Of a stretch of DNA of 64,000 bases, positions 45,660 through 54,774 are shown piece by piece (positions within the stretch are counted from its first letter, which is position 1; the number at the start of each line of letters is the position of its first letter). A model generated the notes under the pieces. It saw only the letters and a program-made list of their open reading frames with translations. It did no database searches and was not told where the DNA came from. The position numbers and the translations under genes were made by a program. The DNA is taken from the NCBI GenBank assembly GCA_052169645.1, contig JBQNCA010000003.1, forward strand, positions 51,594-115,593, given 5' to 3'. The DNA comes from JAIKWW01 sp052169645 (GTDB taxonomy: Bacteria > Bacillota > Clostridia > Peptostreptococcales > Anaerovoracaceae).

Positions 45660-46307
45660 ATGAGAAAAAAGCTTAACAAAAAAGAAATAGATGAAGTTCT
45701 GAACATTCTCGAAAAAACCTATCCCGAGGCTGAATGTATGTTGGATTACAAGTCCCCGTATCAGCTGCTGGTAGCGGTTGTAATGTCGGCACAGACCACG
45801 GATAAAAAGGTTAATGAGGTCACTGAGGAATTGTTTAAGCTGTATCCCGATGCGGCAGCCATGGCTGATATAGACAGAGATGAATTGGAAAACAGACTTC
45901 ATTCAATAGGAATGTACAGGCAGAAATCTAAAAATATAATATCACTGAGCATGATATTGACGGAAAAATACAATGGAAATGTTCCTGAGGATCAGGGCCT
46001 GCTCGAGGAGCTTCCGGGGGTGGGCAGAAAATCCGCAAATGTTGTCATGTCGGTGGCATTCGGACATCCGAGAATAGCGGTGGACACGCATGTTTTCAGA
46101 TTGGCAAACCGCATAGGACTTGTTGATGAAAAGGATGTTTTATCAACTGAAAAGGCATTGATGAAGGCTATTCCGGAAAAAGCATGGACTGCAAATCACC
46201 ACAGATTGATTTGGCACGGACGGCGCATCTGTATGGCAAGGCATCCTCAATGTGAATTGTGTCCGTTGGAAGGAATATGTCTTAAAAAGGAAGTTGCAAA
46301 GGTTTAA
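45660..46307 (+). CDS. nth: Endonuclease III
   Basis: A 215-residue DNA glycosylase/AP lyase. The helix-hairpin-helix ELPGVGRKSANVV carries the catalytic Lys, and the catalytic Asp is in VDTHVFR. The C-terminal C-X6-C-X2-C-X5-C cluster motif is complete (CMARHPQC, CELC, CPLEGIC). It removes oxidised pyrimidines. No strong ribosome site precedes the ATG. Confidence 0.95.
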   Translation: MRKKLNKKEIDEVLNILEKTYPEAECMLDYKSPYQLLVAVVMSAQTTDKKVNEVTEELFKLYPDAAAMADIDRDELENRLHSIGMYRQKSKNIISLSMILTEKYNGNVPEDQGLLEELPGVGRKSANVVMSVAFGHPRIAVDTHVFRLANRIGLVDEKDVLSTEKALMKAIPEKAWTANHHRLIWHGRRICMARHPQCELCPLEGICLKKEVAKV

Positions 46308-46361
46308 AAATAAATATATGATATAAGCAGAAGGCACCAAGCCTCACAGGAGAATGATTTT

Positions 46362-47624
46362 ATGAATGAAAGCTTAAAATTTTATGGTGCGGACGTATTT
46401 GAATTAATACAAAATTATGGAACACCTCTATATATAGTGTCAGAGGATTATATAAGAGAAAGATGTGCAGAGATAAAGGAAACTTTTACGGGAAAGTATC
46501 CCGATACTCGTGCGGTTTATGCAAGCAAGGCTTTTCAAACACTTGATATGTGCAGGATTATAAATTCTGAAGGCTTGGGTTTTGATGTGGTATCCGGCGG
46601 AGAATTATATGCTGCACTGAAGGCGGGAGCCAATCCGGAGCATATCATATTTCACGGAAACAGCAAGACTGTTTGGGAACTCGAAGAAGCCTTGGATGCA
46701 AAAGTCGGAACCATAGTTGTAGACAATATGTCCGAGCTTGAGCTTTTAAATGAAGTCGCCGGCAGAGCGGGTGTAGAGCAGAAAATTTTACTGCGTATTA
46801 CACCGGGTGTAGACAGCCATACACATCAGTATATATCTACAGGACAGTCGGATTCAAAATTCGGGTTTTCTGTAGAAGAGGCACTGAATATAGCTGTGGA
46901 AAGAGCTTTGAAATCGGAGCATATTGATCTGTACGGGATTCATTTCCATATCGGCTCCCAGCTGTCGGAGAATGATTCTCATGTAATGGCGGTTAAGATA
47001 ATATTGGAGCTGCTCGGAAAGCTGAAAGAAAAATACGGTTTCACGGCAAGGGAATTGAATTGCGGCGGAGGCTTCGGAGTCCATTATGCGGGAGATCCCG
47101 AAAGACTTCCGATTTCAGCATTTACAGATGAGATGATGAAGCTCATAGATGAATTTTATGAAAGCATCGAAGATAAAAGACCGACGGTAATAATAGAGCC
47201 GGGAAGATGGATAGTTTCGGAAGCAGGTATTACCGTATATGAGGTTGGAGCCGTCAAGACAAATGCCGCAGGTCGTACTTATATAGGTGTCGACGGTGGA
47301 ATGTCCGACAATCCCAGAGTCGCACTTTATGAAGCGAAATATGAAGTAACGGCTGTAGAAAAATATGGCGAAGAATGTACCGAAAAAGTTACGATAGCCG
47401 GAAAATGCTGTGAATCAGGGGATATTCTTGCATGGGATGTAATGCTCCCGCCTTTAAAAAGAGGAGAACATCTTGCATTACTTTGCACAGGAGCATATAA
47501 TTTTTCTATGGCATGTAATTATAATAAACTTCCTCGTCCGGCTGTGGTGACGGTGACGAACGGCAATCCGAGACTGTCGGTACGCAGACAAACTTATGAG
47601 GATATGCTTATAGGTGAGATATAA
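46362..47624 (+). CDS. lysA: Diaminopimelate decarboxylase
   Basis: A 420-residue PLP enzyme making lysine from meso-diaminopimelate. The PLP Lys is in AVYASKAFQT; other motifs are HFHIGSQ, the phosphate-binding GGGFGVHY, EPGRWIV and the CCESGDILA loop with the active-site Cys. No lysine riboswitch fits in the 55-base gap before it. It stands alone, with a strong terminator beyond. Confidence 0.95.
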   Translation: MNESLKFYGADVFELIQNYGTPLYIVSEDYIRERCAEIKETFTGKYPDTRAVYASKAFQTLDMCRIINSEGLGFDVVSGGELYAALKAGANPEHIIFHGNSKTVWELEEALDAKVGTIVVDNMSELELLNEVAGRAGVEQKILLRITPGVDSHTHQYISTGQSDSKFGFSVEEALNIAVERALKSEHIDLYGIHFHIGSQLSENDSHVMAVKIILELLGKLKEKYGFTARELNCGGGFGVHYAGDPERLPISAFTDEMMKLIDEFYESIEDKRPTVIIEPGRWIVSEAGITVYEVGAVKTNAAGRTYIGVDGGMSDNPRVALYEAKYEVTAVEKYGEECTEKVTIAGKCCESGDILAWDVMLPPLKRGEHLALLCTGAYNFSMACNYNKLPRPAVVTVTNGNPRLSVRRQTYEDMLIGEI

Positions 47625-47757
47625 ATATTATCAAATGCTGATATATAACGCAGCATATGATATATTTATTGTAAGCATGCAGGGTGCTTACATTCATACT
47701 TTCAATAATGAAGGTATGAAATATTAATTCTCCTGAACAGAATAACAACTTACAACA

Positions 47758-47787
47758 CGAAAAAAGCGCCGTACGGCGCTTTTTTCG
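47758..47787. terminator. Bidirectional terminator between lysA and GNAT gene
   Basis: A 30-bp perfect palindrome: CG, six A, GCGCCGTACGGCGC, six T, CG. It lies between two convergent genes and should stop transcription from both sides. Confidence 0.92.
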
Positions 47788-47812
47788 TTGATGAGCGGAG
47801 CTTAAAAGCTGT

Positions 47813-48076
47813 TTATCTTTCAAATTCCGGATGCTCTTCAAGCCATCTTACGGCATACGAACAGGTGGCTTCTATGTGGCCGCCCTTTGCACGGATATTT
47901 TCTATGGCTGTACGAACCAGCTTATCCGCAATGCCCTGTCCTCTGAGAGAATCGTCTACAAAGGTGTGGTCTATTGTAAATACGCCCGGAGCGGTTTCGG
48001 GAAAACTTATTTCTGCAATCATTTTGCCGTTTTCATCATTTTTATACAGGCGATTATTTTCTGCTGAAAATTCCAT
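47813..48076 (-). CDS. Short GNAT-type N-acetyltransferase (YjdJ-like)
   Basis: An 87-residue minimal GNAT-fold protein with the acetyl-CoA-binding motif VDDSLRGQGIADKLVRTA and a C-terminal CSYAVRWLEEHPE, typical of the small YjdJ/GTP-binding-independent family. The N-terminus is MEFSAENNRLYKNDENG. Substrate unknown. Confidence 0.85.
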   Translation of the reverse strand: MEFSAENNRLYKNDENGKMIAEISFPETAPGVFTIDHTFVDDSLRGQGIADKLVRTAIENIRAKGGHIEATCSYAVRWLEEHPEFER

Positions 48077-48593
48077 AGTTATCAGTCCTTTCTGTACATT
48101 ATCAATGAAGTTCCGTTCATAGAAGCTCAGTTTTAAAAATTAAAACAACACTGTTTCATTTTAAACGGTATACTGCTCTTCATGAAAAATTTACGGAGAA
48201 AAATATTTGTAGAGATTGTAAAGATAATTCCGAAGCTTGAAAGAACTGTTCGGCTCCAAATTCCGTTTTAGGGTCGATACGGATATTACAGTTCATAATT
48301 TTCGGGATATATTAATCTCCTCGTCTTTTATTATATTATTCCTGTAAAACAAATGCAAAATAAATACACAAGGAAGTAAAACACAGCAGCCGACAGCAGG
48401 TAAGTCGGTATTTTTCTGCGGTGTATACCGCCTTTTTGAATCTGTAACAAAATTTAAGACCGAATTTGTAATAAATCTTAAAGTAAGTCGTTACACAAAG
48501 TCTTTAATCTGCTAAAATTAATATTACAAATATTTTTAAGCTTCAAAGTATGAGCTGATTCCTGTAAGCTCATGCAAAGCGGAGGATAATCTT
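48077..48593. other. thiS leader region with tandem terminator-like hairpins
   Basis: No gene in 517 bases. Two short hairpins each followed by five T lie in series: CCGAC/GTCGG (48390-48408) and GCGGT/ACCGC (48418-48438 including the tail). A further inverted repeat ATGAGCT (48550-48556) / AGCTCAT (48567-48573) lies just before the ribosome site of thiS. I find no conserved TPP riboswitch core. The rest is AT-rich and featureless. Confidence 0.5.
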
Positions 48594-48791
48594 ATGGTAA
48601 AGATACTGGGAAAAGATGTGGATAATGCGGCAGGGTTGACGATTTCAGAATACTTGGAATCTGCAGGATATAAAAAAGCACAGGTGGCGGTGGAATGCAA
48701 CGGTGAGATTATTCCTAAGAGCAGCTTTGATACAAAGGTTATAGAAGACGGAGAAATTATTGAAATTGTAAGCTTTGTGGGTGGAGGCTGA
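48594..48791 (+). CDS. thiS: Sulfur carrier protein ThiS
   Basis: A 65-residue ubiquitin-fold carrier ending in SFVGGG, whose terminal Gly is adenylated and thiocarboxylated to donate sulfur to the thiazole. GGAGGATAA precedes the ATG. It begins the thiS-thiG-thiH-tenI operon. Confidence 0.9.
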   Translation: MVKILGKDVDNAAGLTISEYLESAGYKKAQVAVECNGEIIPKSSFDTKVIEDGEIIEIVSFVGGG

Positions 48792-48981
48792 TAATTAAAA
48801 ACGGGAAAACGGATATTCGTAAGCATAATTATAAAAAGGGCTCGATGCTTTTTATAATGCCTTATATGCGTCAATGATTTTTTACATAGGATGAGTTGTT
48901 TGAAAATTCAATGCTTAGAACAGATGAAATCCGGACGGTATCTGTGTGATGCCGAATTTGATTATACAGAGGTTTATTCGT

Positions 48982-49761
48982 ATGGAAAATGAGATTATAA
49001 AGGACAGTCTGGTAATAGGAGGTCACAGCTTTAATTCGAGATTTATACTCGGTTCGGGTAAATACAATCCGGAGCTTATACGATCGGCAATAGAGCTTGC
49101 AGGCGCCGAAATTATAACCGTAGCTGTGCGCAGGGCAAACAGTGCGGGAGAAAATAATATTACGGAGCATATACCCGAAGGTATTACGCTGCTGCCCAAT
49201 ACCTCAGGCGCACGCAATGCCGATGAGGCTGTACGTATAGCAAGACTCGGACGGGAATTGGGCTGTGGAGATTTTGTGAAGATTGAAGTTATCCGTGATT
49301 CGAGATATCTTTTGCCGGATAACCTTGAAACTGTAAAAGCCACGGAAATTCTTGCAAAAGAGGGATTCATTGTAATGCCTTATATGTATCCGGATTTGAA
49401 TTCTGCAAGAGACATGATGAATGCGGGCGCGGCAAGCATTATGCCGCTGGCAGCTCCTATAGGAACCAATAAAGGTCTTTGTACCAAGGAATTCATACAA
49501 ATTTTGATAGATGAAATAGATCTTCCGATTATAGTAGATGCAGGTATAGGGCGACCTTCTCAAGCCTGTGAAGCTATGGAAATGGGAGCGGCTGCAATAA
49601 TGGCAAACACAGCAGTAGCGACTGCGGGAAATATTTCAATAATGGCTTATGCTTTCAAGAAAGCGATAGAAGCCGGACGTTTAGCCTATATTTCAAAGCC
49701 GGGCAGAGTGTTAAGAGGGAAAGCCGTTGCATCCTCTCCGCTGACGGGATTTTTGGATTGA
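48982..49761 (+). CDS. thiG: Thiazole synthase ThiG
   Basis: A 259-residue TIM-barrel enzyme that builds the thiazole phosphate of thiamine from DXP, dehydroglycine and ThiS thiocarboxylate. Motifs: SRFILGSGKY, the Schiff-base region VIRDSRYLLPD, MPLAAPIGTNKG and DAGIGRPSQA. I chose ATG 48982 with AGAGGT upstream; an ATG at 48946 lacks a ribosome site. Confidence 0.95.
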   Translation: MENEIIKDSLVIGGHSFNSRFILGSGKYNPELIRSAIELAGAEIITVAVRRANSAGENNITEHIPEGITLLPNTSGARNADEAVRIARLGRELGCGDFVKIEVIRDSRYLLPDNLETVKATEILAKEGFIVMPYMYPDLNSARDMMNAGAASIMPLAAPIGTNKGLCTKEFIQILIDEIDLPIIVDAGIGRPSQACEAMEMGAAAIMANTAVATAGNISIMAYAFKKAIEAGRLAYISKPGRVLRGKAVASSPLTGFLD

Positions 49762-49787
49762 CGGATATTAAATTGGAGAATAACATT

Positions 49788-49814
49788 ATGAACGGATATG
49801 ATAGAGGAAATTAA
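49788..49814 (+). CDS. Nine-codon leader ORF duplicating the thiH start
   Basis: ATG, seven more codons (MNGYDRGN) and TAA, with GGAG 9 bases upstream. Its first 12 bases (ATGAACGGATAT) repeat exactly at the thiH start 47 bases downstream, and the next ten are similar. It could be a translated leader or just a scar of local duplication. Confidence 0.4.
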   Translation: MNGYDRGN

Positions 49815-49834
49815 AATTACAGAAGGGTATACAG

Positions 49835-51022
49835 ATGAACGGATATAATAAGGAATTGAAGGATCCGATGCAGTACCTTTCAGGGATGGATGTAACGGAG
49901 GATTCCGATATAATGAATCAAATTCTGGAAGCATCGGAATCTTTGGATTTTGAACGCTTTACAGATGAAGATATCAAATCGGCAATCAATAAGGAGCACT
50001 TGGATTTGAAGGATTTTGCCGCATTGCTGTCACCTGCGGCGGAGCCTTTTCTGGAGCGGATTGCACAGAGAGCACAGGAAGAGAAGTTGAAACACTTCGG
50101 TAATGTTATATATATGTTTACACCGCTATATATTGCAAATTATTGTCAAAATCATTGTGTTTACTGCGGATTTAACTGCAAAAATAAAATAAAGAGGGCA
50201 AGGCTGGATTTTAAACAGATAGAAAATGAAATGAAAGCCATAGCGGCGACGGGATTAGAAGAGATACTTATTTTAACGGGAGAAAGTCCGGCTATGTCGG
50301 ATGTAAAGTATATAGGTGAAGCCTGCCGCATAGCACGCAGATATTTTCGTATGATCGGACTTGAAATCTATCCTGTAAATGTGGAGGATTACAGATATCT
50401 GCATGAATCCGGAGCGGACTTCATAACGGTCTTTCAGGAAACATATAATCCTAAGCGCTACGGTGAATTGCATCTCGGCGGCAACAAGAGAGTTTTTCCG
50501 TACAGATTCAATGCTCAGGAAAGAGCGTTGCAGGGAGGAATGAGAGGTGTCGGTTTCGGAGCACTTTTGGGACTTTCAGACTTTCGTAAGGACGCATATG
50601 CGACAGGGATGCACGCTTACTTAATTCAGAAAAAATATCCTCATGCGGAGATTGCTTTTTCATGTCCGAGATTAAGACCGACTGTTAATAATGAGGAGCT
50701 TTCTTCCGATGAAGTCGATGAGCGCAAGCTGTTGCAGGTTATAACCGCATACAGGCTGCTCCTTCCGTTTGCGGGTATAACCGTTTCGACAAGAGAAAGA
50801 GCATTATTCAGAGATAATGCCGTAAATATTGCCGCAACGAAAATTTCGGCGGGGGTAAGTACAGGTATAGGCAGTCATTCGAATGAGATAGAAGAACAGG
50901 GTGACGACCAATTTGTGATATCGGACAACCGCAGTGTTGACGAGGTCAGAGAGGCTATATCGGAAAAAGGATTGCAGCCTGTTATGAATGATTATGTATA
51001 TGTAGAGGAAAATATTTTATGA
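49835..51022 (+). CDS. thiH: 2-iminoacetate synthase ThiH
   Basis: A 395-residue radical SAM tyrosine lyase that supplies dehydroglycine to ThiG. The cluster motif is CQNHCVYCGF near residue 108; ETYNPKRYGELH and GVSTGIGSHS are family motifs. AGAAGGG is 7 bases before the ATG. Use of ThiH rather than ThiO fits an anaerobe. Its end overlaps the tenI-like start by 4 bases. Confidence 0.95.
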   Translation: MNGYNKELKDPMQYLSGMDVTEDSDIMNQILEASESLDFERFTDEDIKSAINKEHLDLKDFAALLSPAAEPFLERIAQRAQEEKLKHFGNVIYMFTPLYIANYCQNHCVYCGFNCKNKIKRARLDFKQIENEMKAIAATGLEEILILTGESPAMSDVKYIGEACRIARRYFRMIGLEIYPVNVEDYRYLHESGADFITVFQETYNPKRYGELHLGGNKRVFPYRFNAQERALQGGMRGVGFGALLGLSDFRKDAYATGMHAYLIQKKYPHAEIAFSCPRLRPTVNNEELSSDEVDERKLLQVITAYRLLLPFAGITVSTRERALFRDNAVNIAATKISAGVSTGIGSHSNEIEEQGDDQFVISDNRSVDEVREAISEKGLQPVMNDYVYVEENIL

Positions 51023-51654
51023 CAATTGTTGATAAGGAAGATTTTAAAATAATTGCGGTTACGGATCCTGACGGCTGCGAGCAGTACTTCCCTGATCGAC
51101 TGGCACTGCTCGCAGCCTGCGGAGCGGATGCGGTCATACTGAGAGCTAAAGCTTTGACTTTAACCGAATATTGCAGAACGGCTTCCGTAGCGGCAACAAT
51201 TTTCGATGACCGCATCCGTCCCCGCATCATCCTCCACAACCATATGGAAGCGGAGGATGAGTCAGGAATCGACGAGATACATCTGTCTATGCCCCGGCTT
51301 GAAAGCCTGTCCCGTCGGGAGCAGAACAGGCTTTCAAGCTTCCGGAGAGTGGGGGTTTCGGTGCACTCTCCGGAGGAGGCAGTTCGGGCGGTCGAGGCGG
51401 GTGCGGATTATTTGGTATATGGGCATGTTTTTGAGACCGCCTGCAAGCCCGGACTGCCTCCACGGGGCATACTCGGACTGAGCGAAGCGGTAAATGCCGT
51501 CTCGGTTCCGGTGTACGGCATAGGCGGAATCAATACCGGCAATATCGCACAGCTTCAAAAGGTCGGTGCGGCGGGAGCCTGCCTTATGTCGGCTTTTATG
51601 ACCTGCACCGATCCCTCGGAGCTTACAAAACAGCTGAAAGCCGCTTTGATATGA
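51019..51654 (+). CDS. tenI: Thiazole tautomerase TenI-like (ThiE superfamily), GC-rich
   Basis: A 211-residue TIM-barrel protein of the ThiE/TenI superfamily. GVSVHSPEEAV and YGHVFETACKPGLPPRG match TenI, including the active-site His and the GHVFETDCK-like loop. The NDR and HLGQ motifs that mark ThiE phosphate synthases are altered (HLSM here). TenI tautomerises the ThiG product. It is GC-rich (36 G/C in each of the lines 51301-51360 and 51361-51420, 60%), unlike thiH and the next gene, and contains the hairpins listed separately. If a ThiE is needed it is elsewhere. Confidence 0.8.
   Translation: MTIVDKEDFKIIAVTDPDGCEQYFPDRLALLAACGADAVILRAKALTLTEYCRTASVAATIFDDRIRPRIILHNHMEAEDESGIDEIHLSMPRLESLSRREQNRLSSFRRVGVSVHSPEEAVRAVEAGADYLVYGHVFETACKPGLPPRGILGLSEAVNAVSVPVYGIGGINTGNIAQLQKVGAAGACLMSAFMTCTDPSELTKQLKAALI
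51073..51461. repeat. Cluster of inverted repeats inside the tenI-like coding sequence
   Basis: Five arms pair within about 390 bases: 51073-51085/51105-51117 (13 bp perfect), 51227-51235/51252-51260 (9 bp), 51297-51310/51326-51339 (14 bp), 51341-51351/51364-51374 (11 bp) and 51375-51389/51447-51461 (15 bp with one G-T). The last three abut one another. A weaker 9-bp pair follows at 51561-51569/51605-51613. Confidence 0.85.
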
Positions 51655-51679
51655 TATAAATATAATATTTATATCATAT
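51649..51679. repeat. 31-bp AT palindrome at the end of the thi operon
   Basis: Arms of 15 bases (51649-51663 and 51665-51679) around a single A, covering the tenI stop codon. It contains only two G/C pairs and is followed by TTGTTAC. It may be a weak terminator or 3'-end processing site. Confidence 0.7.
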
Positions 51680-51767
51680 TTGTTACAATTATGAATTAAG
51701 TTGAATATTTTTGATAATATATATACAAGCCGACCCGTGTTATTTTTTGACGAGGTAAAATAAAATT

Positions 51768-53111
51768 ATGTTTGATATCATAAAGTTTTTTGAGAAGTTG
51801 GGCGAAATCGTATATATTTCAGATATTGAGACAAAGGAACTTGTATATATAAATGAAATAGGTCGCAAGACGTTTGGTATATATTCAGAGGCTGATTATA
51901 AAAATCGTAAATGCTATGAAGTTCTTTACGGCTTTGATTTGCCGTGCTCAACCTGTGATATGGAGATATTGACCGAGGATGAATTTTTATCATATATAAG
52001 CTACAATACAAAGCTGAAAAAATATTTTCGCTTAAAAAATACTATAATGGAAATCGACAATCGTTTTATGAAGTTCGAGATTGCAATAGATATTGATGAC
52101 CAGCAGCGTCAAAGAAATGAGCTGGAAACCGTTACTTTCAATGAGCGTATTATAAATGAAGCCATGAAGCTGGCTTTGCAGCAGGATGACTCCGATAAAT
52201 CCATATATGCCATGATGCAGTATTTGGGTGAGCAGTTTGAATGTGACAGAGTTTATATATTTGAAGAAAATGAGGATCATTCATTTTCAAATACCTTTGA
52301 ATGGTGCAAGGCCAATGTATCTCCGGAGATTCACAATCTTCAGAATCTCCCGTACAGCGTGGTAAAGGTATGGTACGATGAGTTTGATAAAAACAATAAT
52401 ATAATAATATCGGATATAGAAGAATACAAATATATAAACCGAGCGATGTATGATGTTTTGAAACCTCAGAATATAAAGACTCTTGTGGTAGGACCCTTGA
52501 TTATACAGAACAGAAAAATCGGGTTTTACGGTGTGGATAATCCTCCTGTTTTCAACATAAATTCGATTTCTGTAATGTATCAGGTTTTGGGCAATTTCAT
52601 TTCTTCTCTTATGAGACAGAGAGAAAATATGAAAGAGCTTGAAAGAGCAGGTTTTACGGATTATTTAACAGGATTGCCCAATCGTCGTGCTTTAGATGAA
52701 TTTATTTCCGAAGTGGATAAAGAAAAAAGTATAGCCATGATTTTCTGCGATTTGAACGGGCTTAAAGATACCAACGACAATATCGGACATTACGCCGGAG
52801 ACAATTTAATAAAAAAAGCTGCGGGAATATTGATTGAATGCTATGGCAGAAAAAGAGTTTTTCGTATGGGAGGTGACGAATTTCTTACAATGTTTACCGA
52901 AAATTCGGAAGCGGATTTGGATTTTATTCAGAAAAATTTGAGAGAACGTTTTGATGCTGAAAATATAAGTGCTTCTATCGGCTCGTTATGGCTTCCTCGA
53001 ATGAATATGACTTTTGATCAGATGTTTAAGGAAGTGGATATTGCCATGTATGAGGATAAACACAGATATTACAGCAAACATGAACGCAGAGGTGACAGGA
53101 GAAAGCTATGA
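51768..53111 (+). CDS. Diguanylate cyclase with PAS- and GAF-like sensor domains
   Basis: A 447-residue cytoplasmic protein. Residues 5-115 are PAS-like with a CSTC pair, 125-285 are GAF-like, and 290-440 form a GGDEF domain (DYLTGLPNRRALDEF, FCDLNGLKDTND, RMGGDEFLTMF) that should make cyclic di-GMP. The inhibitory RxxD site is not obvious. The stop overlaps the next gene's ATG (ATGA), linking it to a cell-wall enzyme. Confidence 0.9.
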   Translation: MFDIIKFFEKLGEIVYISDIETKELVYINEIGRKTFGIYSEADYKNRKCYEVLYGFDLPCSTCDMEILTEDEFLSYISYNTKLKKYFRLKNTIMEIDNRFMKFEIAIDIDDQQRQRNELETVTFNERIINEAMKLALQQDDSDKSIYAMMQYLGEQFECDRVYIFEENEDHSFSNTFEWCKANVSPEIHNLQNLPYSVVKVWYDEFDKNNNIIISDIEEYKYINRAMYDVLKPQNIKTLVVGPLIIQNRKIGFYGVDNPPVFNINSISVMYQVLGNFISSLMRQRENMKELERAGFTDYLTGLPNRRALDEFISEVDKEKSIAMIFCDLNGLKDTNDNIGHYAGDNLIKKAAGILIECYGRKRVFRMGGDEFLTMFTENSEADLDFIQKNLRERFDAENISASIGSLWLPRMNMTFDQMFKEVDIAMYEDKHRYYSKHERRGDRRKL

Positions 53112-54589
53112 TCGGTATAAGGAGAACTGCATCGATATTCCGGTTTTTGTTAATGCTTGCGATGCTTGTTATTGCTTTGACATGCAATGCTTTTGCAGTA
53201 ACATTGGCAGATTATGATGATGTAAGAGGTCATTGGGCGGAAGCTTTTTTGGAGAGAGCCGTTTCGGACGGGTTGCTTAACGGAAGCAACGGAAAGCTTG
53301 TTCCCGACAGCACGGTTACCGGAGCGGAAATGGCAACTATGCTCGTTAGAGGTCTTGACCTGCAGGAGTGGGAAAAGGCTTATCCGGGGACAAAGGTGGA
53401 AGACTGGTATTACAGATATGCGGCGATAGCACAGAAAGCATGTATATTGCCTGAGGACGGAAGCATTGATCTGAGTATGCCTGTAAGCAGAATGCAGGTA
53501 TTTGAAGCATTGGGAAATGCATATAAATTTGACAAATCGCTTATTAACGATACCGCATTGGAAGCTTATGGTGATGCAGAGAACCTTGAAGGTGAAAGCA
53601 AGTTCGCTGCGGCATTTTTAGTAACTGCGGGAATTGTTAACGGTAATGAAAATCGTCAGTTGGAGCCTATGAAAAATATTACAAGGGCGGAGCTGGTAAA
53701 GCTTCTTTATGGAATAAAGGATGCTCAGTATGTTCCCGCTCCTCCAGCTGAAGGAGATGTATCGCCGCTTTCAGGCGTAAGGATAAGCTTGCATGCCCCG
53801 GATGTTGAAGTCGGAGCCAAGGTTGAGGCGGTTGCCGAGTTCTACGGTGTAAGAAACTCTTTTGACTGCTCAGCCACATGGTATTACAACGGTATAAAAT
53901 CCGAAGAATACAGTTCCGTGGAAAAGCATATAGCTGCGGGTGAGAAGTCATCATTTTCAAGAGTTATCGACTATAAGCGATATATGTCCGAAATGAATAA
54001 TATAGCGCTTGAATTGAGTTACGGTAATCCTGAAAACGGGATTACCACAAATGTATTTGCACAAAAAACCGTATCGGTAAAAAATTATCCGCAGTCATAC
54101 TATGATGAAAAAGACGGAACTGCTGCGACTAACAGCGATATATCGCATTCGATAAGTAATCCGGCTCAGAAGAATAATTTTATAAATAAAAGAGGTTATG
54201 CGAGCGGTACGGGATATTTAATTTGGGTAAATCGAGCGGCGCAGACGGTGAATGTATTTACAGGGAATAAAAATAATTGGAATATTGTACGTGAGATGCG
54301 CTGTGCGACAGGGGCGTCAGCTACACCTACACCTGCCGGTATCACTTACATCACATACAAGCAGAGGGACGGATGGACAACGGACAGATATACGGTCAAA
54401 CCTGTTGTAAGGTTTTATCCCAATTCGGGCTATGCATTTCATTCAATATTGTATTATCCCGGAACTGCGAAGATAAAGGACGGAAGATTGGGCAGACCTG
54501 CATCTCATGGCTGCGTAAGAATGGCGGGGCCTGATATATGGTGGCTATTCAATAATGTACCGGTGAGAAGCACTGTGGTTATTTCATGA
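53108..54589 (+). CDS. SLH-domain L,D-transpeptidase (YkuD)
   Basis: A 493-residue exported protein: signal peptide (1-30, LTCNAFA cleavage region), SLH-like repeats from 35 to about 200 (DDVRGHWAEAFLERAV, and later units), a beta domain, then a C-terminal YkuD domain with the catalytic SHGCVRM motif. L,D-transpeptidases crosslink peptidoglycan through 3-3 bonds or attach proteins. Here the SLH part would hold the enzyme at the wall. It is translationally coupled to the diguanylate cyclase. Confidence 0.88.
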   Translation: MIGIRRTASIFRFLLMLAMLVIALTCNAFAVTLADYDDVRGHWAEAFLERAVSDGLLNGSNGKLVPDSTVTGAEMATMLVRGLDLQEWEKAYPGTKVEDWYYRYAAIAQKACILPEDGSIDLSMPVSRMQVFEALGNAYKFDKSLINDTALEAYGDAENLEGESKFAAAFLVTAGIVNGNENRQLEPMKNITRAELVKLLYGIKDAQYVPAPPAEGDVSPLSGVRISLHAPDVEVGAKVEAVAEFYGVRNSFDCSATWYYNGIKSEEYSSVEKHIAAGEKSSFSRVIDYKRYMSEMNNIALELSYGNPENGITTNVFAQKTVSVKNYPQSYYDEKDGTAATNSDISHSISNPAQKNNFINKRGYASGTGYLIWVNRAAQTVNVFTGNKNNWNIVREMRCATGASATPTPAGITYITYKQRDGWTTDRYTVKPVVRFYPNSGYAFHSILYYPGTAKIKDGRLGRPASHGCVRMAGPDIWWLFNNVPVRSTVVIS

Positions 54590-54774
54590 GGGAATTAAGC
54601 AGGGCGGTAAAATTTATGCCGACTGCTGCTTGATAGACATATGAAGATTATCTGAAAATTATGAAGTTTTCGTTGACTTTATTTAATGACGGCGTAAAAT
54701 ATCAGAATATATGATAGTCCTTTTTGCTGTTGCACGGGATTTTGTTGAAACAGCTGCGGAGTGAGGATGGAAGA

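Noticed and set aside
48541..48600. CTGATT...GGATAAT upstream of thiS as a TPP riboswitch 3' half
   Set aside because: The order loosely resembles the CUGAUC/GGAUAAUGCC block, but the GGATAAT is part of the ribosome site and the CUGAGA half and helical context are missing.
51019..51654. ThiE thiamine-phosphate synthase
   Set aside because: The NDR and HLGQ motifs are altered, while the GHVFET.CK and VSVHSPEEA motifs fit TenI better.
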